Positions 1 through 6,465 of a DNA stretch of 24,273 nucleotides are shown here, piece after piece. The translations under genes and the position numbers were made by a program. Position 1 is the stretch's first letter, and every line of letters begins with the position of its first letter. Source of the stretch: an uncultured Arenimonas sp. (GTDB lineage Bacteria > Pseudomonadota > Gammaproteobacteria > Xanthomonadales > Xanthomonadaceae); NCBI GenBank assembly GCA_946480565.1, contig CAMLKR010000019.1, forward strand, positions 1 to 24,273, in the 5' to 3' direction. The notes below the pieces were generated by a model, which saw nothing but the letters and a program-made list of their open reading frames with translations, was not told the DNA's origin and did no database searches.

Positions 1-476
1 TCGCCGCGGCGCGCGAGTCGCTGGACATCCACGCCTCGTATTTCGTGCCCGACGAGCTGGTGGTGCGGGCCCTGCGCATGGCCCTCAAGCGCGGAGTGCG
101 GATACGGGTGCTGGTGCCGGGCGAACACATCGACTCGGAGACGGTGCGGATCGCCTCGCGGGCGATCTGGGGCGAGCTGCTGCAGGCCGGCATGGAAATC
201 CACGTCTATACGCCGACGATGATGCACGTGAAGACCCTGATCGCCGACGGCCTGCTGGTGTCCGTCGGCTCCACCAACTTCGACATGCGCAGCTTCAGCC
301 TGAACGACGAGGCCAGCCTGAACGTCTACGACCGCGGCTTCGCGGCGCACATGACCGCCGTGTTCGAACAGGACCTGGAGCGCGCGCGGCCCTACACCTA
401 CGCCCAGTGGCAGGCGCGCCCCTGGCACGAGAAGTTCAGCGAGAAGGTGCTGTGGCCGATCCGGTCGCAGCTGTGA
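1..476 (+). CDS. Phospholipase D family protein, probable cardiolipin synthase (C-terminal part)
   Basis: This is the C-terminal end of a gene whose start lies left of the window; the reading frame begins at base 3. The visible residues include a full second HKD motif: HVKTLIAD (H at 225-227, K at 231-233, D at 246-248) followed by the GSTNFDMRS segment. Before it is a stretch reading YFVPDELVVRAL, typical of cardiolipin synthases just after the first HKD motif. Such enzymes join two phospholipids at the membrane to make cardiolipin and glycerol, or transfer phosphatidyl groups more generally. The tail carries the usual aromatic and basic residues before a TGA stop. Its first HKD motif and any N-terminal membrane segments are outside the window, so the exact subclass cannot be told. 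It converges on rpmG and shares the terminator at 491-516. Confidence 0.85.
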   Translation, partial: AAARESLDIHASYFVPDELVVRALRMALKRGVRIRVLVPGEHIDSETVRIASRAIWGELLQAGMEIHVYTPTMMHVKTLIADGLLVSVGSTNFDMRSFSLNDEASLNVYDRGFAAHMTAVFEQDLERARPYTYAQWQARPWHEKFSEKVLWPIRSQL

Positions 477-490
477 GGGAGCGGAAAAGG

Positions 491-516
491 AAAAACCCGC
501 CGGAAGGCGGGTTTTT
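491..516. terminator. Bidirectional Rho-independent terminator
   Basis: A perfect inverted repeat has 11-base arms (491-501 and 506-516) around a GGAA loop (502-505). A five-A run opens one arm and a five-T run closes the other, so it gives a GC stem with a U-tract in both directions. It sits between the convergent ends of the phospholipase-D gene and rpmG and can serve both. Confidence 0.92.
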
Positions 517-545
517 CGTGGAAGCGATCGGGGAAGCCGGGAGGC

Positions 546-710
546 TTACTTGATCTTGCCTTCCTTGTACATCACGTGCTTGCGGACGACGGGATCGTAC
601 TTCTTGATCTCCATCTTGTTCGGGGTGGTCTTCTTGTTCTTGTCGGTCGTGTAGAAATGACCGGTGCCGGCAGAAGACGTCAGGCGGATCTTGTCGCGCT
701 TGGATGCCAT
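546..710 (-). CDS. rpmG: 50S ribosomal protein L33
   Basis: This 54-residue basic protein matches ribosomal protein L33. It starts [20 protein letters not shown] and ends with the typical YKEGKIK tail, and its length fits the family. L33 is a component of the large ribosomal subunit. The start is fixed by a strong Shine-Dalgarno (GGAGG) about 8 nt upstream, which overlaps the TGA stop of rpmB; the intergenic gap is 13 nt, so the two are co-transcribed and probably translationally linked. No zinc-binding CxxC pairs are visible, so it belongs to the cysteine-free type. Transcription ends at the terminator at 491-516. Confidence 0.97.
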   Translation of the reverse strand: MASKRDKIRLTSSAGTGHFYTTDKNKKTTPNKMEIKKYDPVVRKHVMYKEGKIK

Positions 711-723
711 GGTTCAGTCCTCC

Positions 724-960
724 TCAGATCTTTTCGCCGCGGGCGCGCATTTCGGCGAGCACGGAGTCGATGCCGTTCTTGTCGATGGTGCGCAGGGCGG
801 CCATGGAAAGGCGCAGCTTCACCCAACGGTTCTCGGAGGCAACCCAGAAGCGGCGCTCGTGCAGGTTGGGAAGGAAACGGCGGCGGGTTTTGTTGTTCGC
901 ATGCGAGACGTTGTTGCCCGTCTGCACGCCCTTGCCGGTGACTTGGCAAACTCGGCTCAT
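724..960 (-). CDS. rpmB: 50S ribosomal protein L28
   Basis: This 78-residue protein is a clear L28. It begins [20 protein letters not shown], has the basic [11 protein letters not shown] segment and the [18 protein letters not shown] core, and ends [10 protein letters not shown]28 is a large-subunit ribosomal protein. The open frame extends further upstream, but the M at 958-960 is the conserved family start and has an AGGAG element 8 nt before it. It is the first gene of the rpmB-rpmG pair, the usual bacterial order. A sigma70-like promoter is visible at 1136-1164, which would give a leader of roughly 170 nt. Confidence 0.97.
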   Translation of the reverse strand: MSRVCQVTGKGVQTGNNVSHANNKTRRRFLPNLHERRFWVASENRWVKLRLSMAALRTIDKNGIDSVLAEMRARGEKI

Positions 961-1135
961 GGTGCTTACTCCTGGGTCGGACTGGCCGCCCATAGCCCGG
1001 GCGGCGGCGGCCCCGCGCGGCTGCCTTTCGGCGGGCTGGCGCATGCGATGCGGGATGTAGCGGGCGCTCCGCCACCGGACGGGATCGCATTCCCGGGGCC
1101 GGAGACCAACAGGCGGGATGCGGAGCGAGCCGCGC

Positions 1136-1164
1136 ATTATGCCCATCAATCCCTTGCCGGGCAA
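1136..1164 (-). promoter_or_regulatory. Predicted sigma70 promoter of rpmB-rpmG
   Basis: Read on the minus strand, TTGCCC (1164-1159) and CATAAT (1141-1136) are separated by exactly 17 nt. The -35 matches consensus at four positions and the -10 at five. Transcription would start near 1129, about 170 nt before the rpmB ATG. No other good -10/-35 pair was noticed between it and rpmB. The rest of the gene-free stretch 961-1242 holds only the palindrome at 1178-1191 and the 3' flank of the preceding operon, which has a six-T run on the minus strand (1225-1220) but no convincing stem before it. Confidence 0.55.
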
Positions 1165-1177
1165 TCACTTAGGTACT

Positions 1178-1191
1178 GAAACCGCGGTTTC
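1178..1191. promoter_or_regulatory. 14-bp perfect palindrome upstream of the rpmB promoter
   Basis: The sequence GAAACCGCGGTTTC is a perfect 14-bp palindrome lying 13 nt upstream of the predicted -35 element of rpmB. Position and symmetry fit a binding site for a dimeric regulator. It could equally be chance or part of a weak 3' structure of the leftward operon that ends at 1243. I do not recognise a known operator in it. Confidence 0.3.
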
Positions 1192-1242
1192 CCCCCCAGG
1201 TCCTTGCGCCCGGGGGCTGAAAAAACAAGGGCTTAGGGCGAG

Positions 1243-1569
1243 TCAGTGCTCGGCCCGGTCGCGGTGCCAGCCGCGGTGCCGGATGTCCAGCCACAGGCTG
1301 TAGGCGGCGGTGAAGGTGGGGAACAGGTTCTGCAGCACCCCCACCGAGTCCTGCTTGGCCGAGAACAGGAAATAGCTGAGCGTCATCAGGGCCCCGACCA
1401 GGCTCATGTACCAGAAGGCCCGCGGGATCACCGGCTTTCCGGCCCGGCGCGAGGCGAAGAACTGGACCACCCAGCGGCCGCCGAACATCAGGGCGCCGAC
1501 ATAGCCGATCAGTTTCCAGGGGGTCACGTGCAGGCCGCTCCATTCCAGCCAAAGGATTTCCGCGTTCAT
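1243..1569 (-). CDS. Small membrane protein with lipid-A-disaccharide-synthase N-terminal (LABN) domain
   Basis: This 108-residue protein is almost all one LABN-type domain. It has about three hydrophobic segments (near residues 18-38, 51-70 and 83-97) and the motifs GRWVVQFFAS, PRAFWYMSL and SAKQDSVGVLQNLFP, which are typical of this family. The domain was named after the N-terminus of some LpxB proteins, but stand-alone copies commonly sit beside polyprenyl-phosphate glycosyltransferases and are thought to act in lipid-linked sugar modification of lipid A or LPS; the biochemical role is not established. It starts 4 nt after the glycosyltransferase stop, with GGAG 7 nt before its ATG inside that gene's end, so it is the last gene of that operon. 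I infer a helper or carrier role for the glycosyltransferase product. Family call firm, function open. Confidence 0.85.
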   Translation of the reverse strand: MNAEILWLEWSGLHVTPWKLIGYVGALMFGGRWVVQFFASRRAGKPVIPRAFWYMSLVGALMTLSYFLFSAKQDSVGVLQNLFPTFTAAYSLWLDIRHRGWHRDRAEH

Positions 1570-1573
1570 CCCT

Positions 1574-2299
1574 TCACTCCAGTTCGCGAACGCCGGTGAG
1601 CCGGCTGCGCTTGATCAGCCAGGCCACGCCCATCAGGTCGCGGATGCCGACCAGGGCCCGGCCGAGGTTGGTGTACTTGGACTGGCCGGCGCCGCGCGGG
1701 CGGTGGTTCACCGGCACGCTCACGGTCTTCCAGCCGGCGCGCTGCATCAGGGCCGGCAGGTAACGGTGCATGTGGTCGAAGTAGGGCAGGTCCAGGAAGG
1801 CGGCGCGTTCGAACAGCTTGGTGCCGCAGCCGGTGTCGGGCGTGGCGTCGCGCAGCAGGCGCGAGCGGATGCCGTTGGCCCAGCGCGAGGCCCACTTCTT
1901 GCTGCCGCTGTCCTGGCGGTTGACCCGCCAGCCGGCGTAGAGCTTCACGTCCGTGGGCCCGGCGTCGCGGGCGGCGAGCAGTTTGGGCAGGTCGGCCGGG
2001 TCGTTCTGGCCGTCGCCGTCCAGGGTGGCGATCCATTCGCCGCGCGCGGCCTTCACGCCGTTGCGGATCGCCGTGCTCTGGCCGCTCTGGCGTTCGTGGC
2101 ACAGCACGCGCAGTTCCGGGACGCGCGCCTTCGCGCCGTGCAGCGCAGCGAGGGTGCCGTCGCGGCTGTGGTCGTCGACGAAGATGAGCTCGAAGGCCGT
2201 CACCCCGCGCAGGGCCGCGACGATCTCCTCGATCAGGCCCAGCACGTTGCCCTCTTCGTTGAAGGCGGGAACCACGACGGAAAGTTCAGGCAGGGCCAT
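1574..2299 (-). CDS. Family 2 glycosyltransferase, polyprenyl-phosphate sugar synthase type
   Basis: This is a 241-residue GT-A fold glycosyltransferase. It shows SVVVPAFNEEGNV near the N-terminus, a VDDHSRDGT nucleotide-binding motif (41-49), DGDGQNDP in the DxD position (94-101) and HRPRGAGQSKY (199-209), the set typical of the dolichol-phosphate-mannose synthase/ArnC/GtrB group. Those enzymes transfer a sugar from a nucleotide donor to a polyprenyl phosphate at the inner face of the membrane. Unlike ArnC or GtrB it lacks C-terminal membrane helices; the next gene is a separate small membrane protein that may supply the anchor. An upstream in-frame ATG at 2326 exists, but 2299 is preferred: the conserved domain begins at once and GGAG lies 8 nt before it. 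The sugar is not readable from sequence; the epimerase upstream suggests galacturonic acid. Confidence 0.88.
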   Translation of the reverse strand: MALPELSVVVPAFNEEGNVLGLIEEIVAALRGVTAFELIFVDDHSRDGTLAALHGAKARVPELRVLCHERQSGQSTAIRNGVKAARGEWIATLDGDGQNDPADLPKLLAARDAGPTDVKLYAGWRVNRQDSGSKKWASRWANGIRSRLLRDATPDTGCGTKLFERAAFLDLPYFDHMHRYLPALMQRAGWKTVSVPVNHRPRGAGQSKYTNLGRALVGIRDLMGVAWLIKRSRLTGVRELE

Positions 2300-2382
2300 G
2301 CAGCAGGCTCCGGCGACGGGCGCCATCTCGACGGGGCCATTGTGTCAGTCCGAAGGTTAAATCCTTCTTGATCCTGATCAGC

Positions 2383-3357
2383 TCAGGCGGCGCCGAAATA
2401 GTCCCGGCACCAGGCTACCACTTCGGGCAGGCCGGCCTCGATCGGGGTGCGCGGCTCGAAGCCGAAGGCGGCCTTCGCGGCGCGGGTGTCGGCCATGGTC
2501 TCGACCATGTCGCCGGGCTGCATCGGCCGGTAGGTTTTCGCGGCGGGCCGCCCGGCGGCCTGTTCGATCACCGCGATGAAGCGCTCCAGCTCCACCGGCG
2601 TGTGGTTGCCGAGGTTGAAGACCCGGTGGGGAGGCGCGCCGGGGCCGCCGTCGTCCGGCGGGTGGTCGAGGGCGCCCAGCACGCCGGCGACGATGTCGCT
2701 GACGTGGGTGAAGTCGCGGCGCATGCGGCCGTGGTTGAATACCTCGATGCCGCGGCCTTCCAGGACCGCGCGCGAGAACAGCACCGGCGCCATGTCGGGC
2801 CGGCCCCAGGCGCCGTAGACGGTGAAGAAGCGCAGGCCGGTCGCGCGCAGCCGGAACAGGTGCGCGTAGGTGTAAGCCATCGCCTCGTTGGCGACCTTGG
2901 TGGCGGCGTAGAAGCTCAGCGGCTTGTCCACCCGCTGGTCCTCGGAGAACGGCGGCACGGCGCTGCCGCCGTACACCGACGAAGACGAGGCGTAGACCAG
3001 GTGCTGCACGCCGCGGTGGCGGCACAGCTCCAGGATGTTGGTGAAGCCGGTCAGGTTGCTGTCTACGTAGGCCTGCGGGTTCTGCAGCGAGTAGCGCACG
3101 CCTGCCTGGGCGGCCAGGTGCAGCACGCGGGTCGGCGCCTCGCGGTCGAACAAGGCCTCGAGCCCGGCGCGGTCGCTGAGGTCGAGTTCGGCGATCGCCA
3201 CGTCCGGGCACAGCGCGGCGACGCGGTCGCGCTTGATCCGCGGGTCGTAGTAGCTGTTGTAGTTGTCCAGGCCGACCACGCGTTCGCCGCGTGCGGCCAG
3301 GGCCCGGCAGGCGTAGGCGCCGATGAAGCCCGCCGCGCCGGTGACCAGGATCGTCAT
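2383..3357 (-). CDS. NAD-dependent nucleotide-sugar epimerase, UDP-glucuronate 4-epimerase-like
   Basis: This 324-residue extended SDR enzyme has the TGAAGFIG dinucleotide motif (6-13), a serine cluster near 124-127 and the catalytic pair Y150/K154 in SFYAATK. The stretch GLRFFTVYGAWGRPDMA (174-190) and the early QAGVRYSLQNPQAYVDSN (84-101) are characteristic of UDP-glucuronate 4-epimerases (LpsL/CapI group), which interconvert UDP-glucuronate and UDP-galacturonate for surface polysaccharides. It begins 25 nt after parB ends and lies about 80 nt before the glycosyltransferase, so co-transcription is plausible. Only a weak 5-bp stem (2352-2367) is visible in that gap. No clear Shine-Dalgarno precedes the ATG. 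UDP-glucose or other UDP-sugar specificity cannot be excluded. Confidence 0.87.
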   Translation of the reverse strand: MTILVTGAAGFIGAYACRALAARGERVVGLDNYNSYYDPRIKRDRVAALCPDVAIAELDLSDRAGLEALFDREAPTRVLHLAAQAGVRYSLQNPQAYVDSNLTGFTNILELCRHRGVQHLVYASSSSVYGGSAVPPFSEDQRVDKPLSFYAATKVANEAMAYTYAHLFRLRATGLRFFTVYGAWGRPDMAPVLFSRAVLEGRGIEVFNHGRMRRDFTHVSDIVAGVLGALDHPPDDGGPGAPPHRVFNLGNHTPVELERFIAVIEQAAGRPAAKTYRPMQPGDMVETMADTRAAKAAFGFEPRTPIEAGLPEVVAWCRDYFGAA

Positions 3358-3381
3358 CGTGGTGCCGTCATCGCCGGCCGC

Positions 3382-4290
3382 TCAGCGGCGCAGGCGCTCG
3401 AGGATGCCGTCCAGCGCGTCCAGGCCGTGGTAGGCGATGACCAGCTTGCCGCGGCCGCCGCGGCCGTGCTGCACCGCGACCTTGGCGCTGAGTTTTTCCG
3501 ACAGCTCGCGCTCGAGCGCGGCGATGTCGGCGTCGGTCTTCTTGCCCGCGGGCTTGGCGGGCTTCTTGCCCGGCAGCTGGCCCTTGCCCAGCAGCTGGGC
3601 GCGGCGCTCGACCTCGCGCACCGACCAGCCTTCGGCCACGGCGTCCTTGGCCAGCGACAGCGCGGCGGCGGGCGCCAGCGTCAGCAGGGCGCGGGCGTGG
3701 CCCATTTCCAGCTGCTTCTTCTCCAGCATCTCGCGGATGCCGTCGGGCAGTTCCAGCAGGCGCAGCAGGTTCGACACCGCGGCGCGCGAACGGCCCACGG
3801 CCTCGGCGGCCTGCTGGTGGGTGAGGCTGAATTCGTCGATCAGGCGGCTGAGCGCCTGCGCTTCCTCAAGCGGGTTGAGGTCCTCGCGCTGGATGTTCTC
3901 GATCAGCGCCATCGCGATGACGGCGCGGTCGTCCACCTCGCGCAGCACCACCGGCACGTCGCTGAGGCCGGCCTGGGTGGCGGCGCGCCAGCGGCGTTCG
4001 CCGGCGATGATCTCGTAGCGCGGGCTGCCGTCCTTGTGCGTGCCGATCTCGCGCACCACGATCGGCTGGATCAGGCCCTGGGCCTTGATGGATTCGGCCA
4101 GCTCGGTCAGCTTGTCCGGGTCCATGCCGGTGCGCGGCTGGTACTTGCCGGGCTGCATCGCCTGGATCGGCAGGGTGCGCAGGCCCTCGCCGGACGCGGC
4201 CGCCGGTTCGTCCGCGGGCGCGGCGCCCTTGTTGCCCGTGCCCAGCAGGGCCTCCAGGCCGCGGCCGAGGCCGCGCTTCTTGGTGCTCAT
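3382..4290 (-). CDS. parB: Chromosome partitioning protein ParB
   Basis: This 302-residue ParB/Spo0J protein is complete. It has the basic N-terminal ParA-contact segment (KKRGLGRGLEALLG, 4-17), the CTP-binding GERRWRAA box (97-104), the ENIQREDLNPLEEA segment (131-144), a helix-turn-helix (about 155-178) for parS binding and a C-terminal dimerisation region. A lysine- and proline-rich linker lies around residues 235-250. ParB loads at parS near the origin, spreads as a CTP-dependent clamp and is moved by ParA. Its ATG overlaps the parA stop as ATGA, with AAGGAG 5 nt upstream, a translationally coupled pair. No 16-bp parS sequence was found in this window. Confidence 0.97.
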   Translation of the reverse strand: MSTKKRGLGRGLEALLGTGNKGAAPADEPAAASGEGLRTLPIQAMQPGKYQPRTGMDPDKLTELAESIKAQGLIQPIVVREIGTHKDGSPRYEIIAGERRWRAATQAGLSDVPVVLREVDDRAVIAMALIENIQREDLNPLEEAQALSRLIDEFSLTHQQAAEAVGRSRAAVSNLLRLLELPDGIREMLEKKQLEMGHARALLTLAPAAALSLAKDAVAEGWSVREVERRAQLLGKGQLPGKKPAKPAGKKTDADIAALERELSEKLSAKVAVQHGRGGRGKLVIAYHGLDALDGILERLRR

Positions 4291-5069
4291 GCCAACTCCT
4301 TGGACAGCTTCTTCTCGCGCCGCACGATCTCGCCCGCCAGGCCCAGGTAGGCGATGCCGCCGCGCGAGGCCCGGTCGTAGCCGACGATGCTCTGGCCGTG
4401 GCTGGGCGCCTCGGCCAGGCGCACGTTGCGCGGGATGATCGACCGGAACACCTTGTCGCCGAAATGCTGGGTCAGTTCGCCCGACACCGCGTTGGCCAGG
4501 TTGTTGCGCACGTCGTACATGGTGCGCACGATGCCTTCGATCTCCAGCGCCGGGTTCAACTTGCCCTTGAGCGCGTTGATGGTGTCCACCAGCGAGCTCA
4601 GGCCCTCGAGCGCGAAATATTCGCACTGCATCGGCACGATCACGCCGTCGGCGGCGGCCAGCGCGTTCAGGGTGAGCAGGGACAGAGAGGGCGGGCAGTC
4701 GATCAGGATGTAGTCGTAGTTGCCGCGCTGCGGGGCGAGCGCAGTCTTGAGCCGCTGCTCCCGCGCCGACTCGTCCATCAGGCGGATCTCGGCGGCGGTG
4801 AGGTCGATGTTGCCCGGCAGCAGGTCGTAACCCTCGGGCGTCCGGACGATGGCGCCGGCGGCGTCGCATTCGCCCAGCAGCACCTCGCACGTCGAGTTGG
4901 CCAGTTCGCGCTTGTCCACGCCCGAGGCCATGGTGGCGTTGCCCTGCGGGTCCAGGTCCACCAGCAGCACCCGGCGCGGCGTGACGGCGAGCGCGGCGGC
5001 CAGGTTGACGGCGGTGGTGGTCTTGCCGACGCCGCCCTTCTGGTTGGCTATGGCGATGATGCGACCCAT
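4287..5069 (-). CDS. parA: Chromosome partitioning ATPase ParA (Soj)
   Basis: This 260-residue ParA-family ATPase starts MGRIIAIANQKGGVGKTTTA with a deviant Walker A box (11-18), followed by LLVDLDPQGNAT and DYILIDCPPSLS (Walker B region). The protein is short, with no N-terminal DNA-binding extension, as in chromosomal Soj/ParA rather than plasmid SopA types. It dimerises with ATP, binds the nucleoid and drives segregation of ParB-parS complexes. A strong AAGGAG lies 5 nt before the ATG. The gene follows rsmG by 73 nt; that gap has a CATAAT hexamer at 5147-5142 but no matching -35. It overlaps parB by 4 nt. Confidence 0.97.
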   Translation of the reverse strand: MGRIIAIANQKGGVGKTTTAVNLAAALAVTPRRVLLVDLDPQGNATMASGVDKRELANSTCEVLLGECDAAGAIVRTPEGYDLLPGNIDLTAAEIRLMDESAREQRLKTALAPQRGNYDYILIDCPPSLSLLTLNALAAADGVIVPMQCEYFALEGLSSLVDTINALKGKLNPALEIEGIVRTMYDVRNNLANAVSGELTQHFGDKVFRSIIPRNVRLAEAPSHGQSIVGYDRASRGGIAYLGLAGEIVRREKKLSKELA

Positions 5070-5142
5070 GCAGGCTCCTTGCGCCGGACCCGAGGGGGCC
5101 GGTGGGTGGGGGTTCGAACGGGAGGTTGGCCCGAGCGGGGGA

Positions 5143-5790
5143 TTATGCCGCCTCGGCCGGGTCGCGGGTGACCGTGACCAGGTGGCGGTCGCCCTCCAGC
5201 CCGGGAACCGTGAGGGCCTGCACCGATTCGACCCGCCAGCCGGGCGGCAGCGCGGCGATCTCGGCGTCGGGGCGCTGGCCCTTCATCGCCAGCAGGCGGC
5301 CACCGGGCGCCAGCAGGTGGCCGCCGACGGCGAGGATGCCGGCCAGGGTGTCCATGGCGCGGGCGGTGATCTGGTCGTAGGCGCCGGGTTCGGCGACGGC
5401 CTCGGCGCGCGAATCGAGCACGCGCACGTTGTCGAGCTGCAGCTGGCGCACGACCTCGCGCAGGAAGCGGGTCTTCTTGCTGATGCTCTCGACCAGGGTG
5501 ACCTGCAGGCCGGGCACGGCCAGGGCCAGCGGTATGCCCGGCAGGCCGGGGCCGGTGCCGAGGTCGGCCAGCTTGCCGGGGCGCACGTGCGGCCACATCG
5601 ACAGCGAGTCGAGCAGGTGTTTGGACAGCATCTCGCGCGGGTCGCGGATGGCGGTGAGGTTGTAGGTCTTGTTCCAGCGGTCGAGCAGGGCCAGGTAGTC
5701 GAGCAGCTGGCCGGCCAGGGGCCGGGTCGGCAGGCCGAGGGCGTCCAGGCCGGACTCAAGTTCCGGCAGCAGGTGGGTCAGCGGATTCAT
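5143..5790 (-). CDS. rsmG: 16S rRNA (guanine-527-N7) methyltransferase RsmG (GidB)
   Basis: This 215-residue protein carries the RsmG signature set: [19 protein letters not shown] (36-54), HLLDSL (58-63), the SAM-binding [17 protein letters not shown] (74-90), the [14 protein letters not shown] segment (100-113) and ITARA further on. It methylates N7 of G527 in 16S rRNA using S-adenosylmethionine; loss of this activity is known to give low-level streptomycin resistance in several bacteria. It precedes parA-parB, the common bacterial order near the origin. There is no clear Shine-Dalgarno; a GACAAT hexamer ends 7 nt before the ATG, so a leaderless message is possible. It lies 29 nt after the mini-SPFH gene. 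Confidence 0.96.
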   Translation of the reverse strand: MNPLTHLLPELESGLDALGLPTRPLAGQLLDYLALLDRWNKTYNLTAIRDPREMLSKHLLDSLSMWPHVRPGKLADLGTGPGLPGIPLALAVPGLQVTLVESISKKTRFLREVVRQLQLDNVRVLDSRAEAVAEPGAYDQITARAMDTLAGILAVGGHLLAPGGRLLAMKGQRPDAEIAALPPGWRVESVQALTVPGLEGDRHLVTVTRDPAEAA

Positions 5791-5819
5791 GCCGCGTATT
5801 GTCGCGGAAAAGTCCGGGG

Positions 5820-6272
5820 TCAGGCGGCGTGCAGGGAGCAGCGGATGACGCGCAGGCCCAGCCGCGACACGCGGCGGTTGAGTTCGGCCTTCAGGGCTTC
5901 GGCCAGGGGCCGGGTGGAGTCGGCCAGGGCGTGCAGGGAGGCCAGGGCGTCCCGGGCCTGGGCGGTGACCAGGGCGTCCACGCGGTCCAGGGCCTCCCCG
6001 GCCTGGGCCGGGTCCAGGATCTGGTAGTAGAGCTCGGCATGGGTGCCCGGGTCGCCGGGCACGTCCAGATGGTGGCCGATCAGGCAGACCGGCTGCCCCA
6101 GGCGGTCCAGGCCCGGCACGGTCCAGCGCCAGCCCGGTCCCAGGGCGTGCACGAAGCGGCCGAAGCGGTGCACGGTGACGACGCAGTTGTCGGGGACGCG
6201 GCGGAAGCCCGTGAGCCAGGCTATCGGGGCCAGAGGCAGGGGGAGCGGCAGCAGGGGGCTCATGATTGCCAT
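5820..6272 (-). CDS. Short SPFH/band-7-like protein
   Basis: This 150-residue protein opens with a hydrophobic, proline- and leucine-rich stretch (about 4-19) that could insert in the membrane. A segment reading [20 protein letters not shown] follows, which resembles the start of SPFH/band-7 domains (stomatin, HflK/HflC), where a conserved RFGR is followed by a glycine-rich turn and a proline. The middle ([32 protein letters not shown]) matches the later SPFH strand and helix where subunits contact. Family members are usually 250-400 residues; this one lacks the long coiled-coil tail. Two starts are possible, ATG 6272 and ATG 6263. A near-consensus TATACT sits 31 nt upstream. It precedes rsmG in the same direction. 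Role unknown; membrane scaffold or quality control by analogy only. Confidence 0.65.
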   Translation of the reverse strand: MAIMSPLLPLPLPLAPIAWLTGFRRVPDNCVVTVHRFGRFVHALGPGWRWTVPGLDRLGQPVCLIGHHLDVPGDPGTHAELYYQILDPAQAGEALDRVDALVTAQARDALASLHALADSTRPLAEALKAELNRRVSRLGLRVIRCSLHAA

Positions 6273-6302
6273 GTGTACCGGGGGGTTAGGCAGTGTTGCT
6301 GA

Positions 6303-6308
6303 AGTATA
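6303..6308 (-). promoter_or_regulatory. Possible -10 element for the mini-SPFH gene
   Basis: TATACT on the minus strand (5 of 6 to consensus) lies 31 nt before the ATG at 6272. A TTGTGA hexamer occurs upstream but with 21-nt spacing, too long for a standard sigma70 promoter. This is therefore only a -10 candidate. Confidence 0.3.
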
Positions 6309-6386
6309 GTCTCCGAAACGTGACCGGTTTCACAATACGGCCAGCACCCCGTTGACAGCCCGGCTGCCTGGGCTGAACAGGCGGGT

Positions 6387-6410
6387 CCGCCCGGCCCCCG
6401 GGCCAGGCGG
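6387..6410 (-). terminator. Strong GC hairpin downstream of the outer-membrane protein gene
   Basis: Two 11-base arms (6387-6397 and 6400-6410) pair around two bases, with a single mismatch that becomes a G-U wobble in the minus-strand RNA. It lies about 56 nt after the stop of the beta-barrel gene. A second perfect 6-bp stem (6416-6421/6425-6430) and a third of 6 bp (6356-6361/6370-6375) flank it. None is followed by a U-tract, so it may be an atypical terminator or an RNA-stabilising 3' structure. Confidence 0.4.
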
Positions 6411-6465
6411 ATTCTGGTCGGATACCGACCCCCTGCAGGTCCAAGGGGGGGCGCTGTCGGAAACC

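Noticed and set aside
566..585. CACGTG core within rpmG as a possible parS site
   Set aside because: Only the central hexamer fits the parS consensus; the outer arms do not match. Other CACGTG or CACGTGA occurrences in the window match no better, so no parS is called although parB is present.
1220..1242. Six-T run on the minus strand after the LABN gene as a Rho-independent terminator
   Set aside because: No adequate GC stem directly precedes the T-run; the only pairing partners span the run itself.
2352..2367. GAAGG/CCTTC inverted repeat between the epimerase and the glycosyltransferase
   Set aside because: Only 5 bp with a 6-nt AT loop and no T-run; too weak for a terminator call.
2368..4350. 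A 660-codon open frame on the plus strand
   Set aside because: It is antisense to the epimerase and parB, with low-complexity Ala/Gly/Val/Gln content and no recognisable domain.
6316..6333. GAAAC...GTTTC inverted half-sites upstream of the mini-SPFH gene as a parS relative
   Set aside because: The half-sites are in the wrong order and lack the CACGTG core, so this is not a parS match.
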